Assembly: GCA_910583945.1 (NCBI GenBank) | Contig: CAJTYF010000008.1 | Location: 1 to 49,798, forward strand | Direction: 5' to 3' | DNA from: an uncultured Bacilli bacterium | GTDB taxonomy: Bacteria > Bacillota_I > Bacilli_A > RF39 > UBA660 | DNA: 49,798 bases | In this document: in pieces, positions 1-8,414 of the stretch | How the letters are laid out: every line of letters begins with the position of its first letter | Position numbering within the stretch: the first letter of the stretch is position 1 | Notes under the pieces: model-generated | Told to the model about the DNA's origin: nothing | Database searches by the model: none | What the model saw: only the letters and a program-made list of their open reading frames with translations | Program-made: the position numbers and the translations under genes

Positions 1-70
1 TCATCTATCTTGATTTTCTTTTCTGGCTTTTCCCGACAATTCATTACACTATCTCATAGATAATTATCGA

Positions 71-95
71 CAAAATAAAAGGAGATTACTCTCCT
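71..95 (-). terminator. Rho-independent terminator of the lipoprotein gene
   Basis: On the minus strand AGGAGA, loop GTAA and TCTCCT form a six-pair hairpin followed by a T-rich tail (TTTATTTTG). The stop codon of the lipoprotein gene (86-88) lies in the loop. This ends the yidD-lipoprotein transcript. Confidence 0.75.
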
Positions 96-946
96 AAAGT
101 TGCTTTTCGTATATTTTCAAAATAGTCTTCCATGATATTAAAATAAGTATCATTATTGTCTTTTTCTTCTTTGGTAAGAGTTTCCATAGTATTGACTGAT
201 ATAACTTTAATTTTATATTCTTCTTCTAAATTTCGAATTAAATCGTTTTTATTTTCATTACTTTTTATAAAAAGCATTGTATAAGTACCGTTTTTAAAAT
301 TTTCTTTAACCATATTTAAATCAACAGTAGCATCATCTAAAGCGATAACTTGAAAACCATAGTTTTCTAAATATTTGAAAAGAGAATGGGAAGCAACGAT
401 AGTATTTCGATTAAGATTTTGAGCATCCTTGGCAATTTCTCTTAAATTCGCATCCATAATAGATAAGTTTTCTTCTAATACTTTATAATTTTTTTCAATT
501 TCTTCTAAAAAGTATTTATTATCACTTAATTTTTTTAAATTATTTTTAATATTTGTGGCTAACATTAAATAATAATTAGGAGATAACCATAATTCTTCCA
601 AACCATCATTAAACTTTAACCCAAAAGAAACGTCAATGACTTTTAAACTTTTATTAGCATTGATTAAATCTTTAGCAATCGCCAGTTCATTGGATAATCC
701 ATTATAAATAAACAAATCATTAGTACTATAATCTTCAATTCTTTTTTCAGTTAACGTGTAATTTTTTACATCTGCACCATCTGGATAAATGCTAAGAGTA
801 TGTTCATTTGGAAAAATTTCATTTACTAAATAGTAAATGGGGTAAACTGTCGTAGCAATTTTTAATTCAGTTGTATTACTTTGACTACAAGCACTTCCAA
901 ATAATAAAACACATGTAAGGGTTAGCACAATTAAATATCTTTTCAT
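86..946 (-). CDS. Metal ABC transporter substrate-binding-like lipoprotein with degenerate metal site
   Basis: A 286-residue secreted lipoprotein of the TroA/ZnuA/AdcA fold. Residues 1-20 are a signal peptide ending in a lipobox-like FGSAC, so Cys20 should be acylated and the protein anchored outside the membrane. The TTVYPIYY opening, the P-x-G-x-D element near 55-59 and the VASHSLFKYLENYG helix are family hallmarks. In zinc/manganese binders the first two histidines lie in D-P-H-x-Y and P-H-x-W-L. Here those positions read DVKNY (Lys61) and EELWL (Glu117); only the third histidine (His186) remains. Classical zinc binding is therefore doubtful. No permease or ATPase gene is adjacent. It overlaps yidD by four bases (ATGA), so the two are probably translationally coupled. 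The fold assignment is good; the ligand is unknown. Confidence 0.72.
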   Translation of the reverse strand: MKRYLIVLTLTCVLLFGSACSQSNTTELKIATTVYPIYYLVNEIFPNEHTLSIYPDGADVKNYTLTEKRIEDYSTNDLFIYNGLSNELAIAKDLINANKSLKVIDVSFGLKFNDGLEELWLSPNYYLMLATNIKNNLKKLSDNKYFLEEIEKNYKVLEENLSIMDANLREIAKDAQNLNRNTIVASHSLFKYLENYGFQVIALDDATVDLNMVKENFKNGTYTMLFIKSNENKNDLIRNLEEEYKIKVISVNTMETLTKEEKDNNDTYFNIMEDYFENIRKATLGE

Positions 947-1167
947 AAATCTTCTCCTTTATTTGGGACAGGATCATAACCAAAAGTGCCTTTTGGATGA
1001 CATTTTTTTAGACGCTTAAGTCCCAATTTTATTCCTTTTTTTACGCCAAATGTTTCAATTGCCTCAATCATATAATTGCTACAAGTAGGATAAAAACGAC
1101 AAAAACGATGCGAAGCAAAAGGAACAATTTGATAACATCGAATGATAAAAATAATTCCCTTTTTCAT
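943..1167 (-). CDS. yidD: Membrane protein insertion efficiency factor YidD
   Basis: A 74-residue protein of the YidD family, which assists YidC-dependent insertion of inner-membrane proteins. The diagnostic elements are all present: CRFYPTCSNYMIEAI (residues about 23-37), the arginine/lysine-rich G-x-x-x-G-L-K-R-L helix, KKCHPKGTFGYDPVP, and an amphipathic basic N-terminus. Length is typical. The gene usually sits beside rnpA and yidC near the origin; here it stands alone with a lipoprotein gene that overlaps its stop codon by four bases. Confidence 0.93.
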   Translation of the reverse strand: MKKGIIFIIRCYQIVPFASHRFCRFYPTCSNYMIEAIETFGVKKGIKLGLKRLKKCHPKGTFGYDPVPNKGEDL

Positions 1168-1207
1168 AGTTCTATTTTACTACAAAATAAAACAGCAATC
1201 AATAAGA

Positions 1208-1657
1208 TTAAATTCTTAAAATATTTTCTAAATAAAATTCAGCATCTGAAACTGGCGTGTCTAAAAAATCAATAACATATTTTTTTTCATCAGCGACAAT
1301 TTCGTCTTTTAAAACTAAAAAGGTATTTTCATCTTTTTGATCTAAATCATTAAGACTAACAAATAATCCATTGATTTTAAGATTAATTGATTCTGAACAA
1401 GAAGGAATTCTTAACATTAATTGAAAAGTTTCTTTAGTATAAGTTTCATTAATTACATGTATACGATAAGGTAGAGAATTATTTTCAATATAAATATGTG
1501 TATAATTCGTTTCTTTAAAATAAGAAATGTCTTGAAAAATTGTTTGAAAACTTTGACGAAAAATTAAGATTAAAGATAAAAAAATAAGAAAAAGAACGAA
1601 TAAAACTTCAAACACTTTTTTTAAAATTAATCGATTAATGAAAGAGACTAAATTCAT
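1208..1657 (-). CDS. Small membrane-anchored protein of unknown function
   Basis: A 149-residue protein not recognised as any family. A positively charged N-terminus is followed by one strong hydrophobic helix (about residues 15-38), so it is probably anchored with about 110 residues outside. The exterior part is beta-rich (IYIENNSLPYRIHVIN, INLKINGLFVSLN), which may suggest a small beta-sandwich. It has its own minus-strand promoter and a GGGAG ribosome site nine bases before the ATG. It lies between yidD and the divergent rnc gene; the context gives no role. Confidence 0.6.
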   Translation of the reverse strand: MNLVSFINRLILKKVFEVLFVLFLIFLSLILIFRQSFQTIFQDISYFKETNYTHIYIENNSLPYRIHVINETYTKETFQLMLRIPSCSESINLKINGLFVSLNDLDQKDENTFLVLKDEIVADEKKYVIDFLDTPVSDAEFYLENILRI

Positions 1658-1683
1658 AATAAAAACTCCCTATGTGGGTTGTT

Positions 1684-1711
1684 ATTATACACGAAAAAAT
1701 TAACTTTGCAA
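1684..1711 (-). promoter_or_regulatory. Minus-strand promoter for the 149-residue membrane protein
   Basis: On the minus strand TTGCAA (1711-1706), a 16-base spacer and a perfect TATAAT (1689-1684) lie just before the gene that starts at 1657. The -35 element matches four of six consensus bases. Confidence 0.55.
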
Positions 1712-1720
1712 CGCCATTCA

Positions 1721-1750
1721 TTTACTAATTTTATAAATTCATGATATAAT
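1721..1750 (+). promoter_or_regulatory. Promoter of the rnc-smc unit
   Basis: A perfect TATAAT at 1745-1750 preceded by TGA gives an extended -10 (TGnTATAAT). A weak -35 (TTTACT at 1721-1726) lies 18 bases upstream. The GGAGG ribosome site of rnc follows at 1766-1770. Confidence 0.6.
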
Positions 1751-1776
1751 ACTTAAGAAAAACTTGGAGGCCGATT

Positions 1777-2430
1777 ATGAAAGAAAAACTAAAAAGTTTA
1801 GGAATAGAGATAACAAATGAAAAACTTTTAGAAACCGCTTTGACCCACAGTTCCTATTCAAATGAAAAAGGTGGAGAAAACTATGAACGTTTAGAATTTT
1901 TAGGAGATGCGGTCTTAGAATTAATATCAAGTGAATATTTATTTTTAAACACAAAAGACAATGAAGGAAATATGAGCAAAATAAGAGCCAGTTACGTTTG
2001 CGAAGAAGCACTTGCCACTTACGCCGAAGACATTGATTTAAAAAAATACATCCTCGTAGGTCATGGTCAAGAAAAAGATGTAAACGACACCATTGTAGCA
2101 GATGTATTTGAAAGTGTCTTAGCGGTTATTTATCTAGAACAAGGTTTAGAAGTGGCTAAGAATTATACTTTAAATTTAATTAAGCCCTATATCGAAAAAA
2201 AAGTCCGTTTTAATTATGACTACAAATCTTTGCTTCAAGAAATGGTTCAAACCGACAAAAAAAGCTTGGAATACATTGTAACGAAAGAAGAAGGACCCGC
2301 TCACAACCGTACCTTTACAATAGAAGTACAAATTAATGGCATGATTTATGGTAGAGGAGTAGGACATTCAAAAAAAGAAGCCGAACAAAAAGCCGCTAAA
2401 GATGCTTATCAAAAATCTTGTAAAAAATAG
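1777..2430 (+). CDS. rnc: Ribonuclease III
   Basis: A 217-residue double-strand-specific endoribonuclease that processes rRNA precursors and structured mRNAs. The N-terminal catalytic domain carries the signature ERLEFLGDAVL (residues 37-47, with metal ligands Glu40 and Asp44) and the second acidic pair in ADVFES (Asp109, Glu112). A double-stranded RNA-binding domain follows from about residue 145 and ends in the typical SKKEAEQKAAKDA helix. Full length for the family. A GGAGG site six bases before the ATG fixes the start. In most Firmicutes rnc is directly followed by smc; here an accessory gene lies between them. Confidence 0.96.
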   Translation: MKEKLKSLGIEITNEKLLETALTHSSYSNEKGGENYERLEFLGDAVLELISSEYLFLNTKDNEGNMSKIRASYVCEEALATYAEDIDLKKYILVGHGQEKDVNDTIVADVFESVLAVIYLEQGLEVAKNYTLNLIKPYIEKKVRFNYDYKSLLQEMVQTDKKSLEYIVTKEEGPAHNRTFTIEVQINGMIYGRGVGHSKKEAEQKAAKDAYQKSCKK

Positions 2431-2438
2431 GAGGACTT

Positions 2439-4025
2439 ATGGATAAGAAATTTAAAAAATGTTTTGATATCAGGTATAACAATAAAGTATTTACTATTTT
2501 TGTAGATGAATTGCATCGTTATACTTTTTTAGAAAAAAATAAAGAAGGAAACTATCTTTACCCCACTTTAGAAGAATACAAAGTTTTGAATAAAATTTAT
2601 AATGAACATAATCCCTTTATTTTACCGAGTGTAAAAGAGTATACGTTTAAAGAAAAAGTAAGAGTAGGAGCCTTAAGTATTGCTATATCACTTGTTTTAT
2701 CCGCGTGTGGGAAAGAAGAATTGCCACAAGAAACGACAACATGGACGATAGAAGCGGAAACTGAAGCCAAAACAGAAAATGAAGTGATTACGGTAACACA
2801 AAAAACTCCTGAATATCATGAAATAACTTCATTAGAGGAATGGAACGCTATATTTCAAATTCCTCCTGTTACTTTAGAAGACATTGATAAAGTTATCGCT
2901 AATAATCCGAATTTAGATGATCATTTTAAAAGTTTAGCCCACAATCTAGCCGAAGCCATTTATAAAAATGAACCTTCCGCTGACTTAAGAATCTTTTATG
3001 TGAATTTGCAAACACTTGAAACAGAAGCCATGAGTGAAGAAAAGTATCAAGAAACATTCAAAGATAATTCACAAGCCTGTTACGCACCTAATAAAAATAA
3101 AATTAATTATAAAATAGGAAGTAAAGAAGCAACTTTATATCATGAACTGGCTCATACAACTTTTACTTTTTATGGTGAAAAAGATGGAAATATTTATTAC
3201 CGAGGTACTCCAAATTGCTCAGCTTTAAAGGAGGCTTTCACTAATAAAATAGTTGAATTTATTATGCCGACGGAAACTTATAAGGAGGAAGGCTTTGTTT
3301 TAGATTATTTACTAACATTTGTAGGTTTTGATTATAATCGTTATAATAATGAAGGACCAATGTATATTTTAAATGATTTAAAAAAAATATACCCAGATAT
3401 TAATATTTCTTATATTAATGACTGTTTAAATGCAATGATGGATAGTTATCGTTATTCTGGAAATTATATTAAAATTGAAGATAGTGAAAGTTTAGTTGCT
3501 TCACTTATTGCTTTGAGCAATGAAAAATTAAGTGAAAATGATTTAGAAACAAAAATACTTCCTTATAAAGACGTAACAAATCTTTTATGGGATGGAGAAA
3601 AAATTTATCCTTATATTAAACAAGATGAAATGAATTATACGATCATAGAAGACGGAAGAGTAACAGAAAAAAAATTTTATAATTTGGATATTTATAAAAT
3701 TAACTCAGTCTCTTTAGAATTATTTTTAAGAAAAGAACTTTTAAAAAATCCTAATTTAGAAATCAATGATGATTTTTGGAAAACATATGCTATTGAAAAT
3801 AATATGGTTAATGTTGAATATTTATATGAAACTACTTTATGTGTTGATGGGAATCCAATTGGTAAAGAAAAATTGGGTCATTTAAATATTAAAGTAGGAG
3901 AAACAGAAAAAGGAGAATTAGGATTTATTGTTGAAACTTTTTGGCAACGAAAGATAATCTATCAAAGTCATAGTGATTTAAAAAATATTTCTAATATGGT
4001 ATTTTTCAAGAATATTATAGTTTAA
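2439..4025 (+). CDS. Putative zinc-metallopeptidase lipoprotein, frameshifted near its end
   Basis: The open frame is 528 residues, starts behind a perfect AGGAGG, and lies eight bases after rnc. HELAH (residues 235-239) is a zinc HExxH motif. Glu265, in KEAFTN 26 residues later, is placed like the third ligand of gluzincin peptidases. An unusual N-terminus puts about 70 hydrophilic residues before a hydrophobic stretch (about 75-89) ending in the lipobox LSAC with Cys90, followed by a Thr/Glu-rich linker; no alternative start codon lies near this signal. The frame stops at 4023-4025, but the following 348 bases still encode compatible protein in two other registers, so the intact gene was about 644 residues long. 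The family is not recognised beyond the zinc motif, and the substrate is unknown. Confidence 0.6.
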   Translation: MDKKFKKCFDIRYNNKVFTIFVDELHRYTFLEKNKEGNYLYPTLEEYKVLNKIYNEHNPFILPSVKEYTFKEKVRVGALSIAISLVLSACGKEELPQETTTWTIEAETEAKTENEVITVTQKTPEYHEITSLEEWNAIFQIPPVTLEDIDKVIANNPNLDDHFKSLAHNLAEAIYKNEPSADLRIFYVNLQTLETEAMSEEKYQETFKDNSQACYAPNKNKINYKIGSKEATLYHELAHTTFTFYGEKDGNIYYRGTPNCSALKEAFTNKIVEFIMPTETYKEEGFVLDYLLTFVGFDYNRYNNEGPMYILNDLKKIYPDINISYINDCLNAMMDSYRYSGNYIKIEDSESLVASLIALSNEKLSENDLETKILPYKDVTNLLWDGEKIYPYIKQDEMNYTIIEDGRVTEKKFYNLDIYKINSVSLELFLRKELLKNPNLEINDDFWKTYAIENNMVNVEYLYETTLCVDGNPIGKEKLGHLNIKVGETEKGELGFIVETFWQRKIIYQSHSDLKNISNMVFFKNIIV

Positions 4026-4373
4026 ACAAATCGAATTATGAAAATTTAGAATTAAATAGTATCTTAAATGAAACATATCTAAAACAACTGATAATAGAAA
4101 ATGAAGATTTATTTAAAAATGTATTTGTAACTGATGATACAATTATTGTTGAACCATATTTAATGTATTATGTAAAAGATGAAACAGGAGAAGAACACAA
4201 ATTTAATTTAAATCGACAAATATTTTGCTGAAGAAGGAGTTTATTTTAAAGATATTTTAAAATATTATGGACTTTTAGAAGAAAATAAAACGGAGTATTA
4301 TTTTACTACGCAAGAAATTAATGATTTAATTGTAAAATATATGGAAGAACAAAATAATGAATTAAAACGATAA
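4026..4373 (+). pseudogene. Out-of-frame 3' remainder of the metallopeptidase gene
   Basis: Past the stop, one register (from about 4007) reads FQEYYSLNKSNYENLELN and on to a TGA at 4229. From 4218 the original register resumes (KYFAEEGVYFKDILKYYG) and ends at TAA 4371-4373. Adding one T to the T5 run at 4002-4006 and removing one A near 4218-4220 joins everything into one continuous frame. The two indels therefore compensate each other. They could be true decay, reversible slippage or sequence error. Confidence 0.6.
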
Positions 4374-4403
4374 ATAACCAAAAAATAAATAAAGGAGGGT
4401 ATC

Positions 4404-7343
4404 ATGTATCTAAAAAGTATCAAAGCAAATGGGTTTAAGTCATTTGCGGATAAAATAAATATTATGTTAGAAAACAACATTACGTGTATTGTGGGTCCAA
4501 ATGGAAGCGGAAAATCCAATATAGTTGATGCCATACGTTGGGTTTTAGGAGAGCAATCTGTCAAATCTTTACGAGGAACCAATGCCATGAGTGATGTAAT
4601 TTTTATGGGCTCAGCCAGTCGTAAAGAGGCGTCACGTGCTGAAGTTTCTTTAAACTTTGATAATCAAGACCATTATTTAAAAAGTGATTATAATGAAATA
4701 GAAGTCAAAAGAGTTTTATATCAAAGTGGTGAGAGTGAATACTTTATCAACAATACCAAAGTAAGACTAAAAGATATCACGGATCTATTTTTAGATACAG
4801 GTGCAGGGGCTTCATCTTTCAATATCATTAGTCAAGGAAGCGTAAGTGAAGTCATAAATAGTAAACCTTTTGATCGAAGAAGTATCTTTGAAGAAGCCGC
4901 TGGCGTTTTAAAATATAAAAAGCATAAAGAAGAAAGCATCAAAAAATTAGACAAAACATTAGAAAACATTGGAAAAGTCAATTTAGTAATTGATGAATTA
5001 AAAACAACCATTGATCCTTTAAAAGAACAAAGCGAAAACGCCAAAAAATACCTAGAACTAAAAGAAAATTTAAAAAATATTGAAGTTGCAACCATCACAG
5101 ACGAAATAAGCACGATTGAAGAAAAACATAGAACGCTTGAACAAGAAATTAACGATTTAAATCAACGTATTTTAAAAGAAGAATCAGAATCTTCAAAAGA
5201 ATCAAGTACTTTAGAAGAATTAAAATTACAAAGTATAAAATTAGAAGAGCAACTTAATAATTTAAATCAAGAATTTTTAAAAAGTATGAATGAATTTAAA
5301 AATTTTCAAAACGAAAGATTAATGTATCAAGAACGAAAGAAATACGCTGAAAATGATTTAAATATGGACCAAAACATCATTGCCTTAAAAGAAGAACTGA
5401 ATACTTACGATCGAGACATTAGTCTTATTAATAATGAAATCTTAAATTTAGAAAAAGAATTAAAAAAAGAAGAAAATGAATTAAGAAATGTTGATGAAAC
5501 CATCAGCTTAGAAAAAATAAAAAGAAACAAACTTCAAAATCAACTTCAAGTAAGCACCCGTTCATTTTTTGAATTAAATAGTAAAAAACAAATTTTAGAA
5601 AGTGCATTAGAACAAGATTTAAAAACACCCACATCGGTAAAAAATATATTAAACAACGTACGATTAAAAGGAATACATAATACAATCGGAAAACTAATAA
5701 ACGTACAGGATACTTATGCCAAAGCCATCGAAATTGCTCTAGGAGCGAGTGTAAATTTCATTGTAGTTCAAGATGAACAAATAGCGAAAGAAGCTATTCA
5801 ATTTTTAAAAGAAAATCGTTTAGGAAGAGCGACCTTTTTCCCACTAAACACCATTAAAGAAAGGTTTATACCCGAAGAAGTTTTAACAAAATTAAAAAAT
5901 AACGATGGATTTATTGGTGTGGCATCAGACTTAATGGATTATGAAAAAACGTATGAAGCCATCATTAAAAATCAATTAGGTCAAGTATTAGTAGTTAAGA
6001 CAATTGATGACATGACAAACATTAGTAAATTAGTGGAGCACAAATACCGCGTGGTAACACTTGAAGGAGACATTATGCATGTTGGAGGTTCTTTAACTGG
6101 TGGGAAAAGTAAAGAAAACAGTGCGTTAAATGATCGAAATGAACTCGAAAAAATAAAAAGAACCTTAGAAGAAACAACTAAAGAACAAGAAAAAATAAAG
6201 TCACAATTAGATAAATTTGAAGAAAAATTAAAAGAATTAAACAGTCAAGAAGAGGAATTGAATCGTAAAGTAATTCATTTAAGAGAAAGTAAAAAAGAAA
6301 AAGAAAATTTCTTAAATACCAAAAAAGAAAAACAACGCGATTTAAGTAAAGAATTAGAAGGTGCTGAAAGTTTAAAAAACGGAAACGTCGATCAAAAATT
6401 ATTGTCTTTATTAGAACTAGTAAACGAAGCCGAAAAAAAGAAAAATAAATTAGAAGCCAATTTAGAATTTACAAAAAATGAAAAAAGTGAATTAACGGAG
6501 AAAATTGAAAATTTAGAAAAAGAATTTAAACAAAAAAACAGTGAATACAATAAATTACAAACAGAATTAAAAAATAAAGAGATGGAATTAGTAAAAATGG
6601 ATACAAAATTAGATAGTTTACTCATTTCTTTAAACGAAAGCTATAATTTAACCTACGAACAAGCGAAAATAAGTTATGTTTTAGAATTAGATAAAGATAT
6701 TGCCCAAGAACAAGTGAGAAATTTAAAAAATGAAATTCATAAATTAGGAAACGTAAATCTATTTGCAATTGATGAATACGAAAGAGTAAAAGTTCGCTTT
6801 GATTTTTTAAACCATCAAAAAGAAGACTTAGAAACCTCTGATGCTCATCTAAGAGAAATAATAAAAGAAATGGATACCATTATGATTGATAAGTTTAGTA
6901 CCACATTCACTAAAATAAATGAAGAATTTCAAAGTATTTTTAGAAAAATGTTCAAAGGCGGAAACGGTTTATTAAAATTAACAGACCCAGAAAATCTTTT
7001 AGAAACAGGGATTGAAATTATGGCGGTTCCACCAGGAAAAAAATTATCTTCAGTGGGACCTTTAAGTGGAGGAGAAAAAACCTTAACCGCTATTTCCTTA
7101 TTATTTGCGATTATGAATGTTAAAACAGTGCCATTTTGTATCTTAGATGAAGTAGAAGCAGCATTAGATGAAGCAAACGTCGATGCATTTGGCAAATACT
7201 TACAAGAATTTAAACACAACAGTCAATTTATTCTCATTACACATAAAAAAAGAACAATGGAATATGCGGATAACTTATATGGCATTACCATGCAAGAAAA
7301 AGGCGTAAGTAAAATTGTAAGTGTAAGTTTAGAACAGATGTAA
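4404..7343 (+). CDS. smc: Chromosome segregation ATPase SMC
   Basis: A 979-residue structural-maintenance-of-chromosomes ATPase that organises and segregates the nucleoid. Residues 31-38 hold the Walker A motif GPNGSGKS. LSGGEK (887-892) is the ABC signature, and CILDEVEAALDEAN with Asp915/Glu916 is Walker B. A hinge domain occupies about 409-565 between two Lys/Glu-rich coiled coils (about 165-405 and 570-835). The coils are shorter than in Bacillus subtilis SMC (1186 residues), so the arms should be shorter too. GGAGGG lies seven bases before the ATG. The usual downstream partner ftsY is absent; a terminator follows directly. Confidence 0.96.
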   Translation: MYLKSIKANGFKSFADKINIMLENNITCIVGPNGSGKSNIVDAIRWVLGEQSVKSLRGTNAMSDVIFMGSASRKEASRAEVSLNFDNQDHYLKSDYNEIEVKRVLYQSGESEYFINNTKVRLKDITDLFLDTGAGASSFNIISQGSVSEVINSKPFDRRSIFEEAAGVLKYKKHKEESIKKLDKTLENIGKVNLVIDELKTTIDPLKEQSENAKKYLELKENLKNIEVATITDEISTIEEKHRTLEQEINDLNQRILKEESESSKESSTLEELKLQSIKLEEQLNNLNQEFLKSMNEFKNFQNERLMYQERKKYAENDLNMDQNIIALKEELNTYDRDISLINNEILNLEKELKKEENELRNVDETISLEKIKRNKLQNQLQVSTRSFFELNSKKQILESALEQDLKTPTSVKNILNNVRLKGIHNTIGKLINVQDTYAKAIEIALGASVNFIVVQDEQIAKEAIQFLKENRLGRATFFPLNTIKERFIPEEVLTKLKNNDGFIGVASDLMDYEKTYEAIIKNQLGQVLVVKTIDDMTNISKLVEHKYRVVTLEGDIMHVGGSLTGGKSKENSALNDRNELEKIKRTLEETTKEQEKIKSQLDKFEEKLKELNSQEEELNRKVIHLRESKKEKENFLNTKKEKQRDLSKELEGAESLKNGNVDQKLLSLLELVNEAEKKKNKLEANLEFTKNEKSELTEKIENLEKEFKQKNSEYNKLQTELKNKEMELVKMDTKLDSLLISLNESYNLTYEQAKISYVLELDKDIAQEQVRNLKNEIHKLGNVNLFAIDEYERVKVRFDFLNHQKEDLETSDAHLREIIKEMDTIMIDKFSTTFTKINEEFQSIFRKMFKGGNGLLKLTDPENLLETGIEIMAVPPGKKLSSVGPLSGGEKTLTAISLLFAIMNVKTVPFCILDEVEAALDEANVDAFGKYLQEFKHNSQFILITHKKRTMEYADNLYGITMQEKGVSKIVSVSLEQM

Positions 7344-7349
7344 ACATAA

Positions 7350-7377
7350 AAAAATTCTCAAAACACTGAGAATTTTT
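7350..7377. terminator. Bidirectional terminator between smc and rnhC
   Basis: AAAAATTCTCA and TGAGAATTTTT form an 11-pair stem around the six-base loop AAACAC. A and T runs on both sides let it stop smc on the plus strand and rnhC on the minus strand. Confidence 0.85.
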
Positions 7378-8317
7378 ATTTTAACATTTTTTTAATTTTA
7401 TCCGTATTTTTAAAATTTAATTTAGCAAGGATCTCTAATTTTTCCATTCCAAACTTTAAAGCAATTTCTTTTCCAACTAAATCAACCGAATCGTTAGCAC
7501 CTTTTGGTAAATCTAAGCCGATTTCTTTTCCAAGTTCTTCCATTTGTTTTAAAAAAATATAACGACTAATAATACTCGCCGCCGCTACACTTGCACATTT
7601 ACTTTCCGCTTTGGTTGTAAACGTAATATTCATCACTTTTTCTTTAGCATCAAGAATATGTTCAAAATATTTTCTAGGGTAAACAAATTGATCCACAACT
7701 ATTTTATCATAAGGATACTTTTCTTCTTTATTCGTTAAAGAATAGAGAACTTTATTATGTAGAATTGCTTTAATTTTATTCATATTATAACCTTTTTTTT
7801 GATAAGCGTTGTATTCTTTATTATTTAAAATAAACGTGACATAAGGAATTTCTTTAATAAGAGTAGGGGCAATTTTGATGATTTTATCATCGGTAATTTT
7901 TTTAGAATCTTTGACTCCTAACTCATTCATTAAATCAATTTTATCTTTAGAAACAAAAGTAGCAGTGACCACAATCGGTCCAAAATAATCGCCAGTTCCT
8001 ACTTCATCAGAACCAATGGTTGAGATACTATAAAAATACTCTAAATTTTCTTTATATTTTTCTTTTTCTTTCTTTTTTTCATCAATATCAATAGTACGAT
8101 TATTTAGCTTTTTTTCCATCTCAATCCAAAGGTTGGCATCAATATCCGCACTTGTACCTTGAAACATCGCTTTACCACTTTCATAAAGGGTAATAATAGT
8201 ATCCGCTTCGTCCGCTTGAAAAACCGCATAGGGAGGAGTCTTTTCCCTTTTTTTATCCTCGTAATATGCAATCATTTTTTTCTTTATATTTTCACTAACT
8301 TTAAACACAATGGTCAA
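7376..8317 (-). CDS. rnhC: Ribonuclease HIII
   Basis: A 313-residue endonuclease that removes RNA from RNA-DNA hybrids. The N-terminal ~90 residues match the substrate-binding (TBP-like) domain that separates HIII from HII. The catalytic domain opens with IGSDEVGTGDYFGPIVV (Asp104, Glu105), followed by KDSKKITDDKI and VVDQF. The start is a TTG at 8315-8317, supported by a strong GAGGTGAT ribosome site at 8323-8330 on the minus strand and by the fit to family length. The window also encodes RNase HII (rnhB), the same HII/HIII pair seen in Bacillus subtilis. Confidence 0.93.
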   Translation of the reverse strand: MTIVFKVSENIKKKMIAYYEDKKREKTPPYAVFQADEADTIITLYESGKAMFQGTSADIDANLWIEMEKKLNNRTIDIDEKKKEKEKYKENLEYFYSISTIGSDEVGTGDYFGPIVVTATFVSKDKIDLMNELGVKDSKKITDDKIIKIAPTLIKEIPYVTFILNNKEYNAYQKKGYNMNKIKAILHNKVLYSLTNKEEKYPYDKIVVDQFVYPRKYFEHILDAKEKVMNITFTTKAESKCASVAAASIISRYIFLKQMEELGKEIGLDLPKGANDSVDLVGKEIALKFGMEKLEILAKLNFKNTDKIKKMLK

Positions 8318-8380
8318 ATAGTATCACCTCGCCACTATTTTATCAAAATAACAATTGAAAGTCCAATGCTTCCATTTCTA

Positions 8381-8389
8381 TGATATAAT
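8381..8389 (+). promoter_or_regulatory. Extended -10 promoter of the FAD oxidoreductase pair
   Basis: TGA-TATAAT is an extended -10 element. No good -35 lies at 17 bases, as is common for extended -10 promoters. The gene starts at 8415. Confidence 0.5.
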
Positions 8390-8414
8390 AACCTAAATTT
8401 GAAAGGAAAGAAAT

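Noticed and set aside
1..70. Possible gene end before the first terminator
   Set aside because: Only about 20 codons are open on the plus strand; nothing can be recognised.
6392..6625. Many Phe/Leu/Ser-rich antisense frames under smc, priA, topA and other genes
   Set aside because: They mirror Lys/Glu-rich codons of the real genes, lack ribosome sites and have no family features.
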